DNA of 14,476 bases, from the NCBI GenBank assembly GCA_030824295.1, contig JAVBYA010000084.1, positions 1 through 14,476 on the forward strand. Direction: 5' to 3'. A program made the position numbers and the translations under genes. Of the stretch, positions 6,856-13,489 are shown piece by piece. Below the pieces are notes generated by a model. It did not search any database. It saw only the letters and a list, made by a program, of their open reading frames with translations, and had not been told where the DNA came from. The first letter of the stretch is position 1; the number at the start of each line of letters is the position of its first letter. The stretch is from Bacteroidota bacterium. GTDB taxonomy: Bacteria > Bacteroidota > Ignavibacteria > UBA10030 > UBA8401.

Positions 6856-7584
6856 ATGCTCACATCGAACGTATCATCACCGGAACGTAATCTGCTTTAC
6901 GCATTCCTCCTAATTTTATTCTTGTTCCAACTGCACTGCACGGACAATTCGCTCGAACAACCGGCACTTCCTCCCGCAGCACCCGGAATGCCTCTGTCCA
7001 TTGGCACTCAGTGGTCATACACTGTTACGCACTATGATACGCTGGGGAGAGTGGTGAAGAGCATGAACCGGTATACGAAGGTCGTCGGGGACACGATGAT
7101 CGATGGGACCGGATACTCCATCCTCTCCGAAGATACCACTGAGCGTTTCATCGAGTACCGGTATCCGGCCCTCGTGAATGATCAGGGATACTTCCGCCGC
7201 ATGAGGTACCGAAACGGAACTTCTTCGGCAGAACGAGATACCACCGTTCTGGGCTTCCGGTTTCCCGCTCCTCTGCATTCGCAATTCACAACGGAGCCTC
7301 ACTATTATGCCGGTATGGATCGGCTCATCGCTGATACCCTGACGGTGACATCGCTGAACACGAAAGCGATCGTTCCTGCCGGTGAATTCCAATGCTATCA
7401 ATACGTTATGAACGACAATTCCTATTCCTTGGATAGTCTCGGTAATATTGTTGTCCACCGTAACTTCGTCGTGGTGCACCACCTCGCTTCCATCGGCCTT
7501 GTGAAGACGGAAGTGTATTGGACGCATCAGGGAACACTGCAGTTGCTCGGGGTGACGGCGCTGAGAAAATTCGAACAGCAGTGA
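6856..7584 (+). CDS. Putative lipoprotein of unknown function
   Basis: From the ATG at 6856 the product has 242 residues. It begins with a charged stretch, a strongly hydrophobic helix (LLYAFLLILFLFQ, residues 13-25) and a cysteine at 28 (QLHC-TDNS), which looks like a lipoprotein signal peptide although the residues just before the cysteine are not canonical. A proline-rich tether (PALPPAAPGMP) follows, then a soluble domain with GTQWSYTVTHYD and an apparent beta-rich character. I do not recognise a family; the opening of the mature part (short phrase on required conditions, then 'G.QW.Y') is common among small Bacteroidota lipoproteins. A longer start at 6790 is possible but would overlap the putative promoter and put 22 polar residues before the signal peptide. 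It is transcribed independently of its neighbours by position. Confidence 0.65.
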   Translation: MLTSNVSSPERNLLYAFLLILFLFQLHCTDNSLEQPALPPAAPGMPLSIGTQWSYTVTHYDTLGRVVKSMNRYTKVVGDTMIDGTGYSILSEDTTERFIEYRYPALVNDQGYFRRMRYRNGTSSAERDTTVLGFRFPAPLHSQFTTEPHYYAGMDRLIADTLTVTSLNTKAIVPAGEFQCYQYVMNDNSYSLDSLGNIVVHRNFVVVHHLASIGLVKTEVYWTHQGTLQLLGVTALRKFEQQ

Positions 7585-7615
7585 TCCCGTTTCCATAGCA
7601 TCAATGAAGAGAACG

Positions 7616-7622
7616 TATATTG
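7616..7622 (+). promoter_or_regulatory. Possible -7 element (TATATTG) before the DUF1330 gene
   Basis: TATATTG lies 44 nt before the ATG at 7667 and is identical to the element before ada. A TTT trinucleotide about 23 nt upstream could serve as a poor -33 element. Support is only the motif and its position. Confidence 0.25.
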
Positions 7623-7666
7623 ACTCATTTGCATGATAGAAAATTCACTCAGAACGAAGGTCATGT

Positions 7667-7990
7667 ATGTCATCCCCGGTCTATGCACTGAATCTGTTCG
7701 ATATCGCTGATAAGAATGAATACCTGGCATACGCCCGCCGTTCCGTTGCGGCGGTCCGGGAACACGGCGGCCGCGTCGTCGCACTCGGAAAATTCCGCGA
7801 ACTCGTCGTTGGAGAGATCACGCCGAGAAGCGTCATGATCGTGGTGGAGTGGGAATCAAGAGAGGCATTCGAAGGATACCGCAATGACCCCGCATTGGCG
7901 GACCTCCATCCGCACCGCGAGAAAGGAACGCAGCAGTATATCTGGCATCTGTTCGATAAACTGGAGGATCTCCGGCCGATCTTGAAATAG
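7667..7990 (+). CDS. DUF1330 family protein (dimeric alpha/beta-barrel fold)
   Basis: The protein has 107 residues with no signal peptide. It fits the DUF1330 pattern: YALNLFDIADKNEYLAYARR at the start, then the HGGRVVALGKF strand (33-43), then the SVMIVVEWESREAFEGYRNDP block (55-75) ending with the final helix. These are small cytosolic proteins with a ferredoxin-like fold that pair into a barrel; their biochemical role is unknown. The length is close to the usual 95-105 residues. Two overlapping ATG triplets exist (7663, out of frame, and 7667); 7667 keeps the domain frame. The gene sits alone, 82 nt after the lipoprotein gene and 47 nt before the next gene. Confidence 0.75.
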   Translation: MSSPVYALNLFDIADKNEYLAYARRSVAAVREHGGRVVALGKFRELVVGEITPRSVMIVVEWESREAFEGYRNDPALADLHPHREKGTQQYIWHLFDKLEDLRPILK

Positions 7991-8037
7991 GATGAACAAT
8001 ACAACCGTTGTAGACTTTTTGACTTAACATCTATCAG

Positions 8038-8676
8038 ATGATGAAGAATTTATTTTGTTTACCACTGCTCTTTGCATTGCAGGTATCATTTTCTCAAGAC
8101 CATCTTGAACCCGAACGAGGTGTTTTCGAGCTCTCCTCTTACAAGTTCGGCTATCATGGTATATTCATGGACTCATTGACAAAAGGTATCAGCGATATCG
8201 CATTGGTGAGAGTGATCTGCATCCCGTTCGGTGCTCAAGAATGGCTGTTAAGCATTGATAAAAAAGGGGATCAATATTTTGTATCCACGGTCACCCCTGA
8301 AAAGGGAATTGGATTCTCTGTCGTCGAGTATCCTCAGGATAAAGTTCAAAGGATATCTGCCGCAAATTTCATTCGACATCATCGGAAGATCGATTATCAG
8401 GTCGCCGAAAAGGTATGTACGATATACCAAACAATGACTGCTGGAACGCACTATTCAAACGAAAACCGCAGAGGTCCGGATGGTGCCAATTATCATTTTA
8501 TCACGGTTCAGCGCTGGATCGGCGTACGATCAGGAACAACCTGGTCTCCCGCCCCTGGCTCTCAGGCCGGGAAATTAGTTGCACTCAGCAAAACATTATT
8601 CGAGTATGCATCTTCAACTCCTGCAGCTCAAAGTGAGAAATTGGCACAGATAGATATGCTTATAAAGAGTTTCTGA
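8038..8676 (+). CDS. Secreted protein of unknown function, AT-richer than its surroundings
   Basis: The protein has 212 residues and starts with a clear signal peptide (MMKNLFCLPLLFALQVSFSQ, cleavage probably before DHLE). The remainder is soluble-looking with mixed character and contains RRGPDGANYHFIT and GTTWSPAPGSQAGKLV; the final 40 residues look helical. No family is recognised. Its coding sequence is visibly richer in A and T and in codons such as TTA, AAT and ATA than the flanking genes, which suggests either recent acquisition or relaxed codon use. Two consecutive ATG codons open the frame; the first is used here. There is no Shine-Dalgarno. It is followed by repeat island B. Confidence 0.7.
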   Translation: MMKNLFCLPLLFALQVSFSQDHLEPERGVFELSSYKFGYHGIFMDSLTKGISDIALVRVICIPFGAQEWLLSIDKKGDQYFVSTVTPEKGIGFSVVEYPQDKVQRISAANFIRHHRKIDYQVAEKVCTIYQTMTAGTHYSNENRRGPDGANYHFITVQRWIGVRSGTTWSPAPGSQAGKLVALSKTLFEYASSTPAAQSEKLAQIDMLIKSF

Positions 8677-8822
8677 TACATGTCGTGTGAGAACACCGCT
8701 TGAATGGGCAATGCTGGATTCACACTTCTCTATTGTTAATTACTTTTTCTCAGCATAATATGGAGTATGCTCTGTGCTCTCAGTGACCTCCATGATTTTG
8801 TGGTGAAGCTTTTTAAAGCGTT

Positions 8823-8839
8823 GTCGGCGTAACGCCGAC
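8823..8839. repeat. REP-like palindrome, copy 1
   Basis: GTCGGCGT and ACGCCGAC form perfect 8-base arms around a single A, followed by CTACC. Such short GC-rich palindromes flanked by TAC/TACC are typical of extragenic palindromes mobilised by REP-associated tyrosine transposases; no such transposase is in the window. Confidence 0.7.
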
Positions 8840-9030
8840 CTACCGATCCATCTCATATTTTTCCCTTCCTGGCATCGACCTTGGATGTATGTCGGGCAAC
8901 ACGGTAACCCTTCTTTGATCGGTTTTTAATTGTCCATTGTTAATTGTTCCTCCTTCTTTTCTTCGCGCATTTGCGTGATTGCCTTATACCCTTTTACTGT
9001 GTTGCTCTGCGGCGATGCTGATAAGCTGTT

Positions 9031-9048
9031 GTCGGCATAAATGCCGAC
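9031..9048. repeat. REP-like palindrome, copy 2 with a compensatory change
   Basis: GTCGGCAT and ATGCCGAC form perfect 8-base arms around AA. Relative to copy 1 (GTCGGCGT/ACGCCGAC), the seventh base pair changed from G-C to A-T on both sides, so the palindrome stays perfect. Confidence 0.75.
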
Positions 9049-9269
9049 CTCCCGGTCAATCTCATATATTTCCCTTCCTGGCATCGACCTTGGACGTATG
9101 TCGGGCAACACGATAGCCCTTCCTTGAACGGCTTTTCATTGTCCATTGTTAATTGTTAATTTTCAATTGCCCTTTCCTCTTTTCTTCGCGCCTTTGCGTG
9201 ATTTCTTTTCCTTTTCATTTGTGTTTTTGTGGTTTCTCTTATAACGTGAATTGCTTGTCCACTTTCCGG

Positions 9270-9300
9270 TTGCCCTTCGTCTTCCCTCCTCGCTATATTG
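9270..9300 (+). promoter_or_regulatory. Putative Bacteroidota-type promoter for ada
   Basis: TTG at 9270-9272 is separated by 21 nt from TATATTG at 9294-9300. The A-rich stretch CAATAAAAAACA then leads directly to the ATG at 9313. Spacing and motifs fit the TTTG/TAnnTTTG promoters of Bacteroidota. The very short leader (about 6-8 nt by inference) agrees with the absence of a Shine-Dalgarno. No E. coli-like Ada box was identified. Confidence 0.45.
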
Positions 9301-9312
9301 CAATAAAAAACA

Positions 9313-10365
9313 ATGACCATCTCTGCCGACACCATGTATGATGCGCTCCTCCGGAAGGATGCAGCGTATGAAGGATTGTTCTACGCCGCCATCCGTACCA
9401 CCGGTATCTTTTGCCGTCCCACCTGCACCGCCCGCAAACCGAAACGGGAGAATGTGGAGTATTTCACCACCCCGAAGGATGCACTGCGCCACGGGTACCG
9501 TCCCTGCAAGGTCTGCTCCCCCATGACCGCCGCCGGGGACGCCCCTCCGGAGATCGGCCGGCTGCTCACTCGGATCGCAGAGCGTCCGGACATGCGTCTT
9601 CGGGACGGCGACCTGCGCGCACTGCAGCTGGAACCGAGCCGCGTCCGCCGCTGGTTCAAGAAACACCACGGCATCACCTTCCAGTCCTACCAGCGCATGC
9701 TCCGCATCAATACCGCATTCAAGAAGCTGGTGCAGGGGGAGAGTGTGACCGGTGCGGCATACGAGAGCGGATTCGGCTCCGTGAGCGGCTTCAGCGATGC
9801 CTTCCGTTCCCTCATCGGCACCCCGCCGTCCGCGCACGGCACGACAACGATCATTACCATCACGCGCTTCACCACGCCGCTGGGACCGATGTTCGCCTGC
9901 GCCACGGAGAAGGGGATCTGTCTGCTGGAATACACCGACCGGAGGATGCTCGAAACGGAACTGCGGGACATCCGCAAGCGGCTGAACGGTGCGATCCTCT
10001 TCGGATCGAACATTCATCTGGAACAGCTGCAGAAGGAACTGAAGGAGTATTTCGCCGGAAGCCGCACGCAGTTCGATGTACCGCTCGATGCACCGGGCAC
10101 GGAGTTCCAGAAGAAGGTCTGGACGCTGCTAAGGAAGATACCGTACGGTAAGACTTTCTCCTACGCAGGGCAGGCAGAGCGCATCGGCAGACCGACCGCC
10201 GTGCGCGCTGTAGCGAATGCGAACGGACAGAACCGCATCTCCATCGTCATCCCGTGCCACCGTGTGATCGGCAGCGACGGCACCCTCACCGGCTATGGCG
10301 GAGGATTACAAAGGAAACAATGGCTGCTGGATCACGAAAAGAGCATCTCCCGCAGAAACCGCTGA
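9313..10365 (+). CDS. ada: Ada: methylphosphotriester/O6-methylguanine-DNA methyltransferase and transcriptional regulator
   Basis: The protein has 350 residues, near the 354 of E. coli Ada. Residues 1-75 are the zinc-binding methylphosphotriester domain with four cysteines at C34, C38, C65 and C68 (GIFCRPTC and YRPCKVC); C34 is the expected methyl acceptor that converts Ada into an activator. Residues about 78-172 are an AraC-type helix-turn-helix domain (second helix pair GAAYESGFGSVSGFSDAFR). Residues about 180-345 are the O6-alkylguanine methyltransferase domain with IVIPCHRVIG, C315 accepting the methyl group irreversibly, and the preceding NANGQN loop. It repairs methylated DNA and probably activates its own gene. 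No alkB or alkA neighbour is seen. The start ATG follows a putative promoter by only 12 nt; no Shine-Dalgarno is visible. All key residues are intact. Confidence 0.96.
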   Translation: MTISADTMYDALLRKDAAYEGLFYAAIRTTGIFCRPTCTARKPKRENVEYFTTPKDALRHGYRPCKVCSPMTAAGDAPPEIGRLLTRIAERPDMRLRDGDLRALQLEPSRVRRWFKKHHGITFQSYQRMLRINTAFKKLVQGESVTGAAYESGFGSVSGFSDAFRSLIGTPPSAHGTTTIITITRFTTPLGPMFACATEKGICLLEYTDRRMLETELRDIRKRLNGAILFGSNIHLEQLQKELKEYFAGSRTQFDVPLDAPGTEFQKKVWTLLRKIPYGKTFSYAGQAERIGRPTAVRAVANANGQNRISIVIPCHRVIGSDGTLTGYGGGLQRKQWLLDHEKSISRRNR

Positions 10366-10473
10366 ATCACACAGATAAGATCACAATGAATAATGTAAAC
10401 GGGCTGAAGCGGAAGGAGCGGTGGTTGGAGTTTGAACGAATGTACTCGAAATAGCAGCTGGGGAGTTCACAGC

Positions 10474-10505
10474 CGACAGCCCATGGTTTAAACCATGGGC
10501 TGTCG
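10474..10505. repeat. 32-nt perfect palindrome
   Basis: The left half CGACAGCCCATGGTTT (10474-10489) is the exact reverse complement of AAACCATGGGCTGTCG (10490-10505), centred on GTTTAAAC. It lies between the convergent ada and aminopeptidase genes. There is no T run on either side, so it is not a typical intrinsic terminator, though a cruciform or bidirectional hairpin is possible. Similar CCATGG-centred palindromes occur as dispersed extragenic repeats in other environmental bacteria, as I recall. Confidence 0.9.
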
Positions 10506-10636
10506 ATTTCACGAATATTTCATGGACAGATGGCCTCACGTGTATTTCTTGGACAGTCGATCTCACAAACATTCTATGGTCTGAAGGCTTCACGTGTATT
10601 TCTTGGGCCCACGGCCTCACGTTATTTCAAGGGCTG
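10502..10636. repeat. Five tandem 27-bp units
   Basis: Units start at 10502, 10529, 10556, 10583 and 10610; the fifth has a 1-nt deletion in its core and so is the least exact. The core TCACGTGTATTTCTTGG is exact in units 2 and 4 and altered in 1, 3 and 5. Unit 1 overlaps the last 4 nt of the 32-nt palindrome, and each following unit begins after a TGGRCA-like block resembling half of that palindrome. Unit 5 runs into the 3' end of the aminopeptidase gene and includes its stop codon. Confidence 0.85.
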
Positions 10637-12052
10637 GTTCCCTATCCCCTTCTTCTTCATCAATGCTTCGATCTCCGCGATCTCGCGCGGTGCACCGGCG
10701 GAAAGATTCTCCTTCCCTGTCCCCGTCACCAGAATGACGTCCTCGATGCGGATGCCGATGTTGGAATACTTCGCATCAACGCCCGGACTGTTCTCCGGGA
10801 TGTAGATCCCCGGCTCCACCGTGTAGAGCATACCCGGCTGCAGGACGGACTGACCCACATCATGCACGTTCAGTCCCACCGGATGACCGAGACTGTGGTT
10901 GTAGTATTTCTTGAAACCCATCCCTTCCTTCTCCGGAATGATACCGAGCGCGAAGAGTCCCTGTGCGATCACGGAGTCCGCCGCTGCTGTCACCGTGCTC
11001 CACGGTACGCCCGGTCCGATCTTTGCAATGGCAGCGTTCGCCGCGTTCAGGACGATGGTATAGATCTCTTTCTGCTCTTTAGTGAACTTCCCGCCGGCAG
11101 GATAGGAACGGGTCACGTCGCTCGTATACCCGCGGTACTCGGCGGCACAGTCCGAGAGGACGATGTCGTTCGGTGCGATCTTCTTTCTATTGGTGTTGTA
11201 ATGCAGGATCACAGAGTTCTCGCCGGCGCCGTTGATGCAGGGATAACCGTAGTACTCCGATCCCTGACGCTGGAACGCGTACTCATACAACGCCTGCACC
11301 TCATATTCGAACATTCCCGGTTCCACGGACATCATCGCCTGATTGTGCGCTACCACACTGATCTCCGTTGCCTTGCGCAGCATTGCGATCTCCTGCGCGC
11401 TTTTGATGATGCGCATCGTATGCACCATCGCGTTCGGGTCCCGCAGCTCCACTTTGGAGTTCCGCCGTTTCTGTCCGTCGATGTATGAGGTGAGCGGCGC
11501 GAGCAGTTCGCGGATCTGACCGGACACATCCGATGTGACGGACTGTGCATACAGGACGGTAATGCCGGAGAAGAGCATCGTATTGAACACCTGCCGGAAC
11601 TTGTCGTTGTTGAGTGCCGTCTGCACACCCAGCAGCGACATGGCTCCATCCGTTCCGTAGCGCCTTCCGGTCCACGCTTCGGCCTCCGGATTCTTTGCCG
11701 GAACGAACAGCACTTCCTTCGTGGTGACCGTGGTGGTATCGTTCACCTTCACCCGGATCCCCTTCGGCGAAAGGATGAGCAGGGCGTTCGGTTCCGTGAA
11801 ACCGGTCAGATAATAGAAGTTGTCCGCCTGGCGGTAGAGGTAGTCCACGTCGCCGTTCCGCATCCGTTCCGGTGAGGAATAGAACACGGCGGCTGCATCC
11901 GTTCCGATCATCGCCATCACAGAATCGCGCCGCTGCTTATATTCGGACGGGGTGATGAGATCCGTATCGTACTGAAGGTATTTCAGTGAAACGTTCTGCT
12001 GCGCTGGCAGCAGCACCGCCATCATCAGCAGAAGGTTTATAAGAGACCGCAT
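10622..12052 (-). CDS. Exported Xaa-Pro aminopeptidase (peptidase family M24B)
   Basis: The protein has 476 residues from the ATG at 12052. An N-terminal signal peptide (RSLINLLLMMAVLLPAQQ) is followed by the aminopeptidase P N-terminal domain (about residues 35-165, with FYYLTGFTEPNALLIL) and the pita-bread catalytic domain (about 215-460). The five metal ligands are present: D301 and D312 in LSDCAAEYRGYTSDVTRSYP, H390 in HSLGHPVGLNVHD, E413 in YTVEPGIYIPE and E437 in GIRIED. The first ligand motif reads SDCAAE where most relatives have DxGAE. The enzyme removes N-terminal residues before proline, here probably in the periplasm or at the envelope. A GTG six bases upstream would also be in frame, but it overlaps the AAGGAG site. 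It lies downstream of the dehydrogenase gene with a 186-bp gap, so it is probably expressed separately. Confidence 0.93.
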   Translation of the reverse strand: MRSLINLLLMMAVLLPAQQNVSLKYLQYDTDLITPSEYKQRRDSVMAMIGTDAAAVFYSSPERMRNGDVDYLYRQADNFYYLTGFTEPNALLILSPKGIRVKVNDTTTVTTKEVLFVPAKNPEAEAWTGRRYGTDGAMSLLGVQTALNNDKFRQVFNTMLFSGITVLYAQSVTSDVSGQIRELLAPLTSYIDGQKRRNSKVELRDPNAMVHTMRIIKSAQEIAMLRKATEISVVAHNQAMMSVEPGMFEYEVQALYEYAFQRQGSEYYGYPCINGAGENSVILHYNTNRKKIAPNDIVLSDCAAEYRGYTSDVTRSYPAGGKFTKEQKEIYTIVLNAANAAIAKIGPGVPWSTVTAAADSVIAQGLFALGIIPEKEGMGFKKYYNHSLGHPVGLNVHDVGQSVLQPGMLYTVEPGIYIPENSPGVDAKYSNIGIRIEDVILVTGTGKENLSAGAPREIAEIEALMKKKGIGNQPLK

Positions 12053-12057
12053 GAACA

Positions 12058-12063
12058 CTCCTT
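12058..12063 (-). promoter_or_regulatory. Shine-Dalgarno site deciding the aminopeptidase start
   Basis: On the minus strand AAGGAG precedes the ATG at 12052 by 5 nt. The alternative GTG at 12058 overlaps this site, so the ATG is preferred. Confidence 0.7.
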
Positions 12064-12082
12064 TATGAGATTGATTCGTTGG

Positions 12083-12090
12083 TGAATATA
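12083..12090 (-). promoter_or_regulatory. Possible -7 element (TATATTCA) before the aminopeptidase gene
   Basis: TATATTCA lies on the minus strand about 30 nt upstream of the start and resembles the TATATTG elements before ada and the DUF1330 gene. No TTG was found at the proper upstream spacing, so support is weak. Confidence 0.25.
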
Positions 12091-12158
12091 CTCCGAAAAA
12101 TGGTCCGCCGGAAGCAGCACGAAAAGAAACTCGACAATCATCAATAGTCTTGTTGCGC

Positions 12159-12189
12159 GGTGAGTGTCACCTCTGAGGTGACACTCACC
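12159..12189. repeat. 31-nt near-perfect palindrome between two minus-strand genes
   Basis: GGTGAGTGTCACCTC (12159-12173) and GAGGTGACACTCACC (12175-12189) are exact reverse complements around one T; as a hairpin this gives a 13-bp stem with a TCTGA loop. GCGGTGA just outside on the left is echoed by TCACCGC slightly further right. Neither strand has a following T run, so it could end transcription only with help from a factor; it may instead be an extragenic palindromic repeat or a regulator site. Confidence 0.9.
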
Positions 12190-12238
12190 TTCACCGCTCC
12201 TTCTGAATGACCATAGTAGAACAGCACCGCTTTCCAGA

Positions 12239-13489
12239 TTACTTTCTAGTTGGAGAGATGATAAGGATACATTCCGTGATATCATCCACTCCAAGATAGA
12301 GATTCCCCCGCGCATCGGTCTCCAATCCTACCGGACGGCCCCACGCCTTTTTTCGTTCCGCATCCGTAAGAAATCCCGTAACGAAATCGGCAACTGAATT
12401 CGCCGTTGTATCATCACCTGCATCGAAGTCCAGATAGACCACTTTGAATCCGGTCCCGACCTTGCGGTTCCACGAACCGCGCAGCGCCGTGAACGCACCG
12501 TTCCGGAACGACGGCGGGAAGGAAGGATTGGCGAACTCCAGCGCCATCGGAGCACTGTGCGCCTGGATGAGGGCTGCCGGCTGTTTCATGGAGCGGACGC
12601 GCACACTGTCCCGCGCCGTGAGCGGCAGCAGTGAACGGTAGTCGTTGTTCACATTGAAATCGACCCACAAACCGTGCGCATAGGCGTACGGATACCCATA
12701 GAATCCGCCATCGCGCACCACGTCGATCCATTCGGGCGGGATGTCGTCCCCCTGCCAGTCGAATCCGTTGTTGTTGGCCCAGAGCCGTCCGTTGTGCAGC
12801 GTCATCCCGACCGCATTGCGGCAGCCGGTGGCGAACACGCGTCGGTCGGTACCGTCGTCGTTCCATTCTTCGATGATGGCGCGGTCCTCTTCGCGGCACG
12901 CGTTACAGAGCGAACCGATGGAGAGATACATCTTTTTCTTTTCCGCATCGAACACGATCGTGCGCGTATCATGTCCGCCGCCTCCCTGCTGTCCGCCGGT
13001 CACCATCGTGACGAATGTGGAGCGGGATTCATAGATACCGTCCTTGTCCGCATCGATGCACTTCGTCACTTTGGTCTCTTCCGCCACATACATCGCACCG
13101 TTATAGAACTTCACATCGTGCGAACGGTTGAAACCGGAAGCGACGATGACAGCAGCATCGGCAACGCCGTCCCGGTCCCGGTCCGGCAGCGCGATGATCG
13201 TCCCCGCATTCTTATCCGCCACATGCAGTACACTGTCCGGTCCCCACGCCATGAAGCGGGGCTTGGAGAGACCGCCGGCATGGAAGACGCTCACCGTATA
13301 GCCGGACGGTACGGACAACCGTTTGTCATCCGGGAATTCATCCGCATACTTCGCCGGTACGCGGACCGGCTGGTCGATGAGTCCGAGATCCTTCACCGGC
13401 GTCATCGCCACGGTGCCGGGACCGGTCTGTGCGGAACATGCGGAGCAGAGGAACAGAAGAGCGAAGGAACCAAGAAGGAGTCTTCTCAT
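12239..13489 (-). CDS. Sorbosone-dehydrogenase/GDH-type beta-propeller lipoprotein-like protein
   Basis: The protein has 416 residues. A signal peptide with a lipobox-like end (LLFLCSAC-SAQ, C18) suggests a membrane-anchored protein. The rest fits the glucose/sorbosone dehydrogenase six-bladed beta-propeller family: SGYTVSVFHAGGLSKPRFMAW near the start, GGGGHDTRTIVF with H173 as the candidate catalytic base, MYLSIGSLCNACREED, FATGCRNAVGM, a GRPVGLETDARGNLYLGVDD block at the end. Relatives oxidise sugars or aldehydes with PQQ; PQQ use here is inference. Two acidic DxDxDG loops (DRDRDGVAD at 103-111, DADKDGIYE at 146-154) look like calcium-binding loops. C195/C198 and C223 could be redox or structural. 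Its ATG overlaps the stop of the upstream T9SS gene by 4 nt, so translation is probably coupled. Confidence 0.85.
   Translation of the reverse strand: MRRLLLGSFALLFLCSACSAQTGPGTVAMTPVKDLGLIDQPVRVPAKYADEFPDDKRLSVPSGYTVSVFHAGGLSKPRFMAWGPDSVLHVADKNAGTIIALPDRDRDGVADAAVIVASGFNRSHDVKFYNGAMYVAEETKVTKCIDADKDGIYESRSTFVTMVTGGQQGGGGHDTRTIVFDAEKKKMYLSIGSLCNACREEDRAIIEEWNDDGTDRRVFATGCRNAVGMTLHNGRLWANNNGFDWQGDDIPPEWIDVVRDGGFYGYPYAYAHGLWVDFNVNNDYRSLLPLTARDSVRVRSMKQPAALIQAHSAPMALEFANPSFPPSFRNGAFTALRGSWNRKVGTGFKVVYLDFDAGDDTTANSVADFVTGFLTDAERKKAWGRPVGLETDARGNLYLGVDDITECILIISPTRK

Larger units (their letters stand above)
8820..9235. repeat. Repeat island B: two ~208-bp tandem units
   Basis: The segment GTTGTCGGC...GCCGACCT...CATCTCATAT begins at 8820 and recurs at 9028, a period of 208 bp. 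The copies share the initial palindrome, TTCCCTTCCTGGCATCGACC, the GTATGTCGGGCAACACG block, an ATTGTCCATTGTTAATTGTT tract and a CTTCGCG-TTTGCGTGATT tract. Copy 2 has an extra TTAATTTTCAATTGC of about 15 nt in its tail. A further remnant of the ATTGTTAATT tract occurs upstream at about 8732. No coding potential is evident. Confidence 0.85.
8677..9269. other. Gene-free region containing repeat island B
   Basis: About 590 bp carry no credible gene. Short frames on either strand correspond to low-complexity repeat families: ATTGTTAATT-like tracts (8732, 8933, 9138 onward) and CTTCGCG-TTTGCGTGATT tracts (8961 and 9184). TGGCATCGACCTTGG recurs within each tandem unit. The last 45 bp before ada contain its putative promoter. 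Confidence 0.7.

Noticed and set aside
9163..10017. A 284-codon minus-strand frame opposite ada
   Set aside because: It is antisense to a complete Ada with all functional cysteines and extends into low-complexity repeats.
10502..10636. CRISPR array
   Set aside because: The 27-bp units are contiguous without spacers and diverge internally; no cas gene is nearby. The ~209-bp arrays are likewise tandem duplications, not repeat-spacer structures.
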